Source of the DNA: Undaria pinnatifida
Lineage: Eukaryota > Sar > Phaeophyceae > Laminariales > Alariaceae
Assembly (NCBI GenBank): GCA_012845835.1
Contig: JABAKD010000015.1
Span: 11,871,845-11,935,844 of the forward strand
Direction of reading: 5' to 3'
Length of the DNA: 64,000 nucleotides
Shown: positions 25,101 through 37,100 of the stretch, in pieces
Layout of the letters: each line of letters starts with the position of its first letter
How positions within the stretch are numbered: the first letter of the stretch is position 1
Made by a program: the position numbers and the translations under genes
The notes under the pieces: generated by a model
Told to the model about the DNA's origin: nothing
Seen by the model: the letters and a program-made list of their open reading frames with translations, nothing else
Databases searched by the model: none

Positions 25101-28100
25101 GCTACATACAGCAGTGCAGCAGTATAATATACGTACAACAGCAAACCGATGGTTTAGTTTGTACTCGAACTTCGCTAGGCAAAGTAAATTCGTCTCCTCG
25201 AGGGGACCATTTTGAATCGGACGGCGATAAAAAAACAACCCAGCGTGATTTTTCTTCACTCTAAAAAGCAAACATACGCCGTGGAAAAAAGCAAACATAT
25301 GCAGTGGATAAAGGCGATGATACTTCCATCACAGAGGGCTTCTCTACCTCAGCGACAGTAGAAGCCCTACAGTTCCTTATTCCGTGCACTTTCTGCTACG
25401 AGCTGGTGGTGAAGGGGGACGATTGCCCATCCTGACGTGGATCACTCGTCGTGAAGTTCAATATCTGGCTCAACAAGACAAGAAGAGTACGAGTCTATTC
25501 TGAAATGGCTGATTCCCATACGAAACAAACAAGAAAAAAAAAAAAAAAAAACACGACAAAAAGACCGCGCACGGAACAACTGCTGTTCTTTTTTAACCGG
25601 TTGAACATCCACTTTTCGTCCATTTATTTTTCACCACGCAATTTTTCAAATTTCAATGCATAAGAGTCGCCCGTACAAAAAGTCTTCGTCGTGCGAGTAC
25701 TCGTGCTGGACACGTACTGACGGGATTTCCACTTCTTTACGGTTCTGCACCACGACGGGGAGAGAGCGAACCGTCCCCGGGAGGGCGCCTCCCCACACTC
25801 CGCTTCTCGAGCTGCGGACAAAAAATTAGTTTTCAATACCACCGGGTACGAGGATACTTCTTATTTGCCCACAGGTAGTCAGATGTTGTATGCTTGGATT
25901 TCGTTCTTGAGCCACTCCTCTAGGCACTTCCCGGAGAAGAACCTTGTAATAATACATATAATAAGTACCAACAACGCAGCGTGCAAAGATGAGTGTTGAC
26001 CCGAACTCACCGTATAGGGATCAGCCAAAGAAGGCCGGCAAGTTCATAGTGTTGACTAAACCGGAGGGGCGAGGTTGACACAAAGTCTGCGTTGTGCAGA
26101 TGGACGAAAACTGGTACACAAACGAAAGTGTATGGAGCTTAAGCTTTTTTTACCCGGATCCCCAGGATAAAAAAAAAAAAAAAAAAAGTTGACTCGAAAT
26201 TCGTCGAACTCACGGCTGACGTCCTTGAAATATACATATAAAATATCGCACGGCAAAATAATTCCATCCCCTACCCCTACCCCTGCTTTATAATACCGGG
26301 AGTAACCGCAGTAATGGCAGCCCTGCTTGCTTCGAGTTGCGGATGCTGCAATCATGCAATCATCGCTTGCTTTCGACAACAGTTACGACGCCTCTACTGT
26401 ACTTCCCTCCGATATCCCCAAAGGGCTAACATATTGACATATACAGTCCCTCTATACCGCCGGCTGAGCAGTGCCGGCTGACCGCTATAGTGCCTGTGAA
26501 TCCGTTCGGCCTCGATGGGAACAACCAGTAGCGCCAGTGTGCCGAGTAGTGGCGGTTGCCGATATAGTGCCGGTATTTCCTCTATAGTGCGCATACCGGC
26601 AATAGAGAGGGAGCACTACACTAGCTGTATGACAACACGGAGCAAAGCTTGAGCTTTACATTTGTTGCGCATGAACAACTCAATACCAAGGCAACGTCTT
26701 TCAACCGCTGCAATAACGACTCCAAACTAAATCCAAGCACACTTCGGGTACATTTCTGACCAAAAGATGTCAGGAGGCGGTCAGGCAAGGGAAAACGCCA
26801 AGCGGTCAGTCAAGGGTGTCAAACCGATCGTTCCACACAAAAAACTAGTAGTTTGGCATCAGTCAAGGCAAATTATCGGAAAATTGCCGTCCGCCAAGCG
26901 GTCAAAGTGCCGTCTCCTGACATATTAGCTTCGAACCGGGAAAAAGCGATCTCCGAATTCCGATAGCCTTATTCCGGGTACTTTAACAAAATAAACTGTG
27001 GAGGATCGTAGAGATTAGGGTTGGAGGCATATGCATAGACCATGCTTAATCTACAGATCATCACGTGGAAAACTGTACAGATCAAACAGGTTTTGCCAGA
27101 TCAGAGTGCAATGTGATCGTAGACTCGGGCACGCGCATGACAATATGGCCACACCCCGCGAATCAGTACTGCACATGCTGCGGAACCACGTACAGATCCT
27201 TCAGATCCTCTAAATCCTCTAGATCAGCCTCGTGGAAACGGGAAACTCGTACTCGTACAAATGGTGCATGCCGAGGAGGAAGAGAGAAGGAAGGCCCTGA
27301 GGAGTGGACGAAAATACACACACACTTGTGTGTGTTGTCTTCACGTCTTCACATTAAACCGTTGTTTCTGGATAATTTACCCAACGACATCAGTGCACTC
27401 AGAGTCCGTGCTGATTCTTCATTCCAAAGAGATACCAGGTACAAATTATGTGGTCACAGACTGTGAAACAGAGTGCACCAAACACTCGCAATTCATCCAG
27501 ATAAAGCAAGTGAAGTGCTAGCGTACCGGTTACAAGAACACAACAAAACAAGCCAGACCATACGACCTCGTACGTAAAAAAAAGAGAAAAAAAAAAAACT
27601 TACACATCTCAAAATATACCAAAAAAAATACAGACAGTATCACAGCAGTAGTAACTAGCAGGTACAGCACACGAAAGAAGTAAGTCGGAAGTCGGAAGTC
27701 GAAAGTCGGAAGTCGAAGGTGAAAAGTCAAACCGGGAGTACAAGTGGTTAGGTTACTACAGCAGTATGCCAGGGACAGTAGGTTGTGATATAATACCATG
27801 CGTTATCGATGGAGTACTATTAATAGGTGAAATTCGTCCCTACTTACGGCCAGGTCATGAGTTCAAGTCTCACCGAGTGCATACTCGTGATCGTGGGGAC
27901 TTTTTCCCGGGTACAACTTGACGAGCGGAAAGCGCGAGAGCGTGAGTTAGCAAAAATTCGACGAAAATCGACGAGCATAAAACGCTGAAAGGTGGGAATG
28001 TCGAACCCTGTGGGCGATAAAAAGGTGAAAGGCGTGTACCGGGTGGGAGAAGGAAATATAACTGCGACCACGGCTTGTCCAGAACTGAGAAGGTCGCTGA

Positions 28101-31100
28101 GGGTGAAACCTCTTACGAGTTGAGCTGGAGAGCAAAAGTGATTATCAAAAATATAAACAAGCACGATACCATCATACCAAGCACCAGGTGTATAAGATCG
28201 TTGATCGTGGAGAATCCCGGAACCCTGGAAGATCTTTAGTAATTGAGAGTGAACCCTACGAGAAATTTCGTCAACGTCCACCTGGTTGCCCTTGTTCTCG
28301 CCAGTATCCTCCGGCGGATGGGGGAAAATGAAGCTTTAGCTCACCACACTAGACGTTACGCTATGTTTTATCATCATTTTTTAATTCCAGCTCAACTTGT
28401 ATGCCGAGAAGCTTTTGCCCTCAGTCACCTCCTGGACTGCTTAGGCTAGCCGTGGTCACATGCGTCTTTCCATCTCCCTCCCGGTACGTGCCTTCATTTC
28501 ACCGCGCACAGGGTTCAGCAGTACCGCTGCTCGTCAACTTTCATCGATGTTTGCTACCTCACCTCTCAAGCTTTCCGGGGGGGCTCGAACCCGGGATGCC
28601 GACCTTAGCACGTACTGCTAGTAGGCCCGAGGTTCACCGTTCACTTGCTATACCATCGGCGGCGCAGGCACTCTCTGAGCTACCACATATCAGGCAATCG
28701 ACAACTGGCCGATTCATCGCGTGTACGAGACGAATAGGACCAGCCCTAAACATTAAACACGGCGCTTGATCGGGTTGATGTCAGGGTTAAGGCTGAGGGT
28801 AAGACCTATATATCGCACACAGCAGTAGTAGTTGTCCTCGACTAAACTCATCGCGATATTGTACGGTAATCTAGCCTGTTGGCACAAGGAAGGCACTCTA
28901 CCACTTATCCGTTGACGGCAGGTAATTATCACCAATTATTGATTACCTCGCACCAGGTATTAACTACCTGGTATAACGTATAATACGAATACGATAATCA
29001 CGATGGGGTACCCAGTTCAAGACCATCCCGTTCAAGACCTTTCGGGAGATCAGACCGGGGAGATCGGCTAGTCAGGAAAAAAAAACGGATAAGACCGATG
29101 GGCCTCATATCTCTCAACCCCGGTCTATTTCGGGAAAATAACGCCTGCACATCTGTGTAGCAGTCCCGAATCGCTCTTGCCGGTATGCTGCGTGCCTCTC
29201 GGAGGCGTGGGGACCGGCTTCAGGTGGCGTGCAACGTTCAACTCAAACAGGTCGCGTATATAGCGGTTACGAGCAATGGCGTGCGTGACGGTTCGTTTTC
29301 GCCGATTCAAGACCGTGTTCGGTCATATCCCACAATAATAACGTGTTTCAAAACGAGATAGGATGAATACCGTGTTCGGTCATATCCCAGGAAAGACGGG
29401 ACTTAAAGTCAGGTAAGACCTAAACAGAGATAAGACCGTCTACGTTGGCTTGTCAAAGGGTGGTCTTAAAGTGGGTACGCCGCCGCAAAACCCTAACCAA
29501 TACCGTACCCCCACCCAAATCAACCAATGTTTAGGGCTATCATAGTTCTCTTCGTCTCGTAGACAGCAGTAGTAGCACTAGTAGTGTGCGCCAACCATAG
29601 TGTGGAATACATGGTAAGGTCTACTGGTCGCAAGACAAGTTCTCAAAACCTGTTGACTTGTTCTTTGAATCATTCGAGTGTTTGCGTTAAAGGAATTCAA
29701 TCTAAAAAATCAAGCAAATAATCTCGCCGAGCGAACTTTGAAGGAAGAATTTGCCAAAAACGGTATGAAAATTCCAATTTGAGTGAACGATTTAGAGTGA
29801 ACTTCCATCAATAACGACCACATCATACGATTGGCCCACCAACACCAGGCACGACGGCACCACAATTAGAGGGCACGAAGGCACAACCCACACGGCCCCA
29901 CACAGCAGACACTGATCGCTGTGCGCTGTGCTTGGCAGCGGTAGACACAACCCAACATTGATGCGGAGGCACCAAAGCGTAGCTGGGGAAGCATGGCGCG
30001 TACGCGCAACCTCAGGGGTACGTGCTAGTGAGCCAACGCTCCCGCGCTCTCCACGGTGTGACCTCGTTCTCTGCTGCTGCGTGATGTCGTATTCGGTGCT
30101 GATTTTGTCAAACACCGTCACTATCCCACAACGCTGTCGCCGAAGCCTCCACCGCCACCGCCACCCACGCCGCACGGCCGCCGCCGCCGCCGCCGCCGCT
30201 GCTGCTGCTGCTGCTGCTGCTGTGCGGCGGCTGTTGTGCTGCGGCTGCGGTTGGTGTCTCCTGAGTTCGTTTCTAAAAAAATTAATAAAAAACTGGCTGT
30301 TCTGCTGTTGTGGCGATCGTGGTGATCGAGCCAGGCCGAGCTGCTGTGCCGCAACTCATCTGGCGTGGCCATCGCCACCGCCACCTCCGCCCCCGCCCCC
30401 GCCGCTGCTGCTGCTGCTGTGCTGCTGCTGTGCTGCTGTTTGTCTGTTGCTGTTGTGCTGGGCCTGCCCCTGTCGGTAAGTCTAGGTGCTACCGCACTAT
30501 GTTTAAATTCAAAACTTGATGTTGCCTCCCCGCTTCCCGCCTGTGATATGGAGGCCGTGTACGCCTTTTCCGCGATTCGTTCACCGCAAACACAACCAAA
30601 AGCATGCCGGAATGAACCTGGCCTTTTTCTAGCATGATGGAATTTTTTTTAGTGAATTATTTTAACGCAAACACTCGATTAACCCGTTTTTCTACTAACA
30701 CTAATCGGCATCCTTCATTTACATTTAGTGTCCGTGCTGACTTTTCATGCTAGAGAAATGCAAGCTCTCTGTGGTTACAACCACGAGGCAGAGATAACTC
30801 CATAATTGAAAGTTCAAGCAAACGATAATTTTACATCCTATCATATTCGCGCCTGGTAGTCCCAGGTCCCAGCAGTCCTTGCGCGAGGTCAGGTAACTTT
30901 TTTCCTTCTTTTTCTTTCTCGTCCCATCTATTATCTTCGCCCTTTTCTTTCTTTTTTTTCCCTCCCTAGAGGTAACGATGAAGCAGGCTCTTTCTTCTCC
31001 CCCCTCCCCACTACGGTACGCGCCTTCATTTTTACCGCTCGAGATTAGTTCAGCACTTTCTTCCATCGTCGACTCGCGTCGAATTGTGCTCACCCACGCT

Positions 31101-34100
31101 ATAGAGCGCTCTCGGCAGTTATCATAGTGTCTCTAAAAAAACAAAAAATCTCGATACCGAGACTTGAACCTCTGACTCCAACCTTAGTAGTGTTCGAGGG
31201 TAACCATTCGACCACCAGGGCGACCGGCTGCAGCAGTCACTGGTTCAATTTGAACTACCCAACTTAACTGATTGAAGTTACACTGCTGTAGCAGTCTTTA
31301 CACCCAGGATTGTGTTATTAATAATGGGAAGCGCGGTATTACACCTGGTATGATAGATAGCTTCTGCTGCAAACAACTCCGGTGTGTTCTTGACATTAAA
31401 CTGCTACTTCCACCCATCTGCATCCCGCACAACCCGTGTCCGTGCCGATGCCTTCCAGAGAGACGACCTCTGTGGTCACGAAGGACAAGACAGAGATACA
31501 CATCCAGCTGCACATATCGCAAACACAGATAGTTGCTGGACGGTATCGCAATAATGTTGTTGCGGTGGAAAACTTAAAAATAAACCCCTTGCGGCTTTGC
31601 ACTTGCACTCGCATACATCCCGGTGTTCATACAGCGGTAGCTCGAAGCACGGTTTGGACATGTTGTTGTTCTCACATTAACTCGCATAATCAAGTCCGTG
31701 GTCACAGGACAGGCTCCAGTCACTCTGGAGCTGAGGAATACCCCTGGACATAATGACGTGTGACTTGAACTTGTTCAAATGGTTCAGAACGGGGTTCTCG
31801 GTCGGATTCGTGGTGTGTATTCTTCACATTAAATGCAAGTGATATTTCCACCCATCGACATCCAGCACAACCAGTGTCCGTACGTCCGTACCGATGCCTC
31901 CTTCTATTAGCCGTTTTAGCACCTTTTAGCACCGCACTCCCGCCACGGGGACAAATCACTTGGACTTAGACTAGGAAAATGTCAAGAGTTGGAAATAGGT
32001 TTATAGATACGAGTTCTACCAGGTACCAAACAGAAGTACATTGCAAATACAGCAAGGTGATTTTGGGCATGCAGGGCCGAACTCGACGTATACGAGGGCG
32101 CGACATACGCACGCCAGCACACCAGAGTAACCGCAATAAAGAAGGACGAGAAGAACTAAGAAAAAACGTGGCGTTCTCGCGGGACTCCTAGTAATAGATC
32201 CATTGTTCTCCGATGTCTTCTTTAGAAGAAGGGATTTGTAGCCACCAGCAACAGCACGATCATACCATCTCGCATTTGAAGTTCCGACAGAAGGCCTTCT
32301 CCTAGCTTCTCGTCACTATCAGTAAGGTTTGGATATAGTATGTAACGCCGTGCAACTTGAACAACCTTTCGTTTTGTTTCAAACGGGTTTCCGTCGGATT
32401 CGTGGTGTTCTTGGAGGACCACTATTACGGGGTACCCTAGTAAATAGGACCTACGGTGGACACAAAAACCTATATATTCATCTATTTTTACTAACAATAT
32501 TTGGTTCTATTTACTATCGTCCTCCGTAATAGATGAATTGGCTTCCCGTTTCTTTAGAACAGTGGAGTTTTATACGTAGCCACCAGCAACAGCGTGAAAA
32601 CACCACCTGGCCTTCGAAGCGCCGGTAGAAGGCCTTATCGTACACGTTCATAAATGCTACCTGGTAGGCTTTAGCAAGGCTTCGATAACGACGCTGTGCA
32701 ACTTGAGCAATTTTTCGTTTCGCTTTAAACAGTTTTTTCCTTCGTACTCGTCGTGTTTTTCCGGGACTATGAGACCTATAGTTTTCCGACTTTTCCATTT
32801 AGAACAATGAATTTTATCACCACCAGCAAATAGCGCGGAACTATCGCCTCTCTCTGAGAGCTTCGGCAGAAGGCCTTTCTCCAAAACAACAGTACGTTTG
32901 AATTTTTCAGGACCCACATACGACGGCCTAAAACGCGGTAAGTGTTTCTTGCTACTCTTCTACACTTGTGGCCCCGCGCTAGTGCGATCCTTTAGTGCAG
33001 TGTCCCAGTTTAGTGCGGTGGACATCACATGCTATAATCTTCCTTGTCCTACAGAGTACTACTTACTGTACGGCGCTATCCCGCGATAGTGCGGGGTCCC
33101 AGTTCAGTGCCGGTATCGTCCTCTGGCAAGGGACCACACCATTCATAGTGAGGGCTCACGACTGTATCATAGGAAGAGTCAGCAACAGTGCAAGCACATC
33201 ATGCTGCGAGCATGTGACACAACTCCCTACGCTGCGCTTCGGGCACGTCTTTTACTCCAGCAGGCCTGGCGGTTTCGTGCGGCAGATGCTGCAATCGTCA
33301 ATATTTCCCGGCTTTTTTTCCCGTCTCAAGTCCCAAAGGCCAACGAGGTTAAACGTCCGTCCTGCGGGACTGGCGGTCCCAGTGTGGTGAAAAAGAATTC
33401 CAGCGTGGATCAGAGGCAGCAGTGATGAATATTTTGTACACAGGAACAGTCACGGAGGGGTCATCCAGCCCGGTTCCTCGAAGAAACTCCGTGGCATCTG
33501 CAAGTAGTTGAGCGGAAAATGGGGCTCGATAAGCTCCCATCCCTGTTTCCTTCAAGTTGGCATTTTTCAAGTGCCCTTGCGTTTTGTGGATCGAACGTGA
33601 TGGACAAACGTAGGGGACGTAAGTTTATCGCCACAGTACCCCGGGTGGATAATCCGGACACGTCGTTGACTTAACACTGGCCGTAGCAGAGCTATTCTCC
33701 AAACCTTGCTTACAAATTCAGAAACACACTCAAACCCGGCCTGCACGTACTACCCATCAACAGAGGGAGTCGTATCATTGGTTGCGGAGGGGGAGGGGGT
33801 GTACACATTTGTTGCTTGCCTTAGTCGTTCGACCATTGACCACGCATCCCTTTTGAGGCGGAGCACCGTTCCTACTCCTGACGGAGACACCTCCAACGTG
33901 TGGACGCTGATGTCGCTTCTCCCGTAAGGGTCGAATGCGCCACTTTTTTTCTTTTTGCTCTTTTTCTTTTTGCTCTTTTTCTTTTTGCTCTTTTTCTTTT
34001 TGCTCTTTTTCTTTTTACAAGTACGATTCGTATATACTTCTGTCTTATCTCTCCTTCAATCTGTCTGGGTCGCTGGCGTTTGGATGCTACGCTTTTCGCA

Positions 34101-37100
34101 TCCAGTACGTTTGGCGGTGCATTGCCAAAAAGTCCTCGCGTACATACCGCATTTACGATGCATGATTTTACGTCTCGAATTACATTTCGTGAGAGTCTGT
34201 ACAGCAGTACCAGTTATCTCTCTGGTGGGATGGTTAAGAATCGGCACGGAAACAGGATGCGCTGGATATTGATGGGTAGAAAGGAAGTTGCCACACCTCC
34301 CCTGATAGCAGAGCAGCAACAATGGTCCAACATGAAGAAAAAAAACACAAGCATGTCATCCACAACACCCAACACCCAAGACGTGGAGGCGACGGCAGTC
34401 AAGGGGTTTCCAAAATGACTAACCGCTCGCAGGCTTGGTTATACTTTTTCTTTTTTTTTCATCCTCCGGCGGAGGGGGTCGAAAAATAAAGCTCAAGCTC
34501 ACCACACTTCCACGTATTTCATACGCGTCGTGTGTCGATTTAACTCAGTTAGTTGCTTTCGCAAACCAACGCTAGCTGGCGCACCCTTCGGATTCCACTG
34601 TAGTGATAGCGTGAGCTGACCCTAGCAGTGGTCCTCGTTAGAACCCCGGCAGCGCAAGCTACACTCCAGCTGTGAGATTGAAGATTTTGTCCAATCTTAT
34701 CTTTGCAAGCTCTGTGTGATACTCCGATCGCGCGTATTACGGGTTGTGTGTCCTCATTTAGGATATAGGTCGGCGACTCCCCTTGCAACTACAGTGTAGC
34801 TAACAGGGTCAACAGGGTGATGTTAGTCAGTATGTGCGCGGAAACTATAAAACCCGTTTCTGAGGGGGACAAAATCTGACAGCTGTGGAAGGATATGCAT
34901 CAGTTTATCAAGTGAATCCTGTAAGTCGAATAACCGGGGAGGGAGGGCGGAATTTTTAAGGACGTTGGGGAGGGGGGGGGGAGGGGGGCGAAAAAATCAT
35001 GTCGCATAGATATAGGGGTTTGCTATACGCGTGGTGCTAGGTCTAAGCGATGGTGCGGGTGGTGGGGAAGGACGGGGCGTTGGGGGTGGGGGTGGGGGTT
35101 GAATTGCAGCAAGGGCATGGATGGCTCTAGAAAGAAAATGCGGTGATATCAATTGCGTGAAAGTGTTTATTACTCTGGCAGATTTCGATGTTAGGTGGGG
35201 CGTTTGAGCAAGAGGGAGCGGGAAAAAAGAGGGGGGGGGGGGAATATACTGTAGTATCATACTTCGTATAGGGAAAAATAGAAGACGGAAATTGGTGTTT
35301 ACGGCATCAGCATCGGCCACTGCTGGTTGACGACGAAAATTGATGTCCGGACGACAATCATACAGCAATGCAAAGAGTAAGAATCTACGGAACGGGCGCA
35401 GCATGATCGAACTCGTACCGCTGCGCGCTCACGCTACGCGTAATAGCAGACACTTAAAAATGTGGCATTCGTCGTTTTTTTGGTCGCTGTGCAATAATCA
35501 AGATATAATCATGTCTCAAACGGGTGTACTGTATAATACGTACCCCATGCGCCTCGTTCTCGCTTCTCTATATCATACCTGGTACCAGGTATGAAAGAAG
35601 CGTTCCCGTAACGAACGACAGCTGACAGCCGCCGGCTTAATTAACTTGTCTTGTTTCGTTGTCGTCGAGCAAGCGAAAATCGCAGCCAACAACCATGAAA
35701 TACCGGATTTATATCAGACCAACAACCAGCCAAGCCAGGCAACACACCAACACCAGCCCAGACACAAGAAACAGCACAGCACACCACAATCTCTACAACG
35801 GAAAGGACCAAACGACGAAATTAAACCGAAAAAACAGCAAGAGAACAAAACAAAAAAAGCTAGCCCAAAAAACTATCGTATCACAGGTAGACTACAGTGG
35901 GAGTCCCACTTTAGTGCGGTGGGTCGCCAAACAACGATGTCCGCACTCAAGTTAGACCCCGCATCAATGCCGCATCAGTGCGGTACCGCACTCAAGTGGG
36001 ATACATCGGGAAACATCAGCTACCCTGTGTAGCAGTAGCGGAGGCGCGCAAACAACATGGATGAGAGCTACTCAGGCACAAGAGGAATACCAAAGCGATC
36101 AGGGCTACCAAATACCCCCGTTACGATAAACTGCTGATGACGGCAGCAGCAGCATACTTCAGAAACGTTGGTTTGACTCAGACGTTACCCCCTCATTACT
36201 GCTGTACGATATCAAAGTTTGCGCTGCAGTATTTACAGCGCTGTTGCTAAACACGAATACATGCATCCATCCATCCTCATGCACGGCTATCCCGCGTCCA
36301 TAGTACGATCTCATTGGAGGATAAGGCACAGGCAATAACGTTCCACGTCACCGTCCACCACTGCTGGCTACACTCATTATGAGCTCCTCAACTCGAAAGT
36401 GCCTATCCGCCGCGCTTGGTTTAGAAGCATGCGCTTTGATGAACGTCATCCTGCCCTTCTGCAAAACTCTCGAGGGAACCGACCTGTGGCGAAACTTGCG
36501 CGTTGAGTGACGGTACATCGATACCTCCCGACCACGGCGCTCAAAACCTTACCCTAACCCCTGAGCACTTGCTGCCCTGCGAGTAGGTACAGCTGCTGTT
36601 CTGCACGCAGTGATGTGGAGGTGTTGAGAGTCCCGCTTGAGTGCGGTGGCCGCACAAAAAATGGGACCGGTCCCGCTTGAGTGCGGCGGCCGCACTTCAG
36701 TGGGATGAAGTTGTGACAAATAGTTTTTCACCTGACTTAAACCTTTCGCTTGACCCATTTAGCACAGCACTCCCAACATGGGTACAAAACACTTGGAGTT
36801 AGAGCAGGAAAAAAATTAAAAGTTGGGTAAGTGCTAGCTGGGGCCCTAAAAGGGTTGTACCAGGTACGTATACGATAACTTCAGAAGTTTAGAACCGCAG
36901 CCACGATTTTGGACACGAACTACAGCAGTACTTGGGTTTAGTGAAGGGTATTTTTCGCAGTACGTACGTAGACGTACAGCAGCAGTACAATATCGTCGTC
37001 GTCCTTCGTGAGTGCGGTGCCTCGCCAGACAAAGTCCGCACCAAAGTGGGACCCCGAACTGTCCCGGGACAGTGCGGTACCAGGCACTCTGTAGGGCTAG

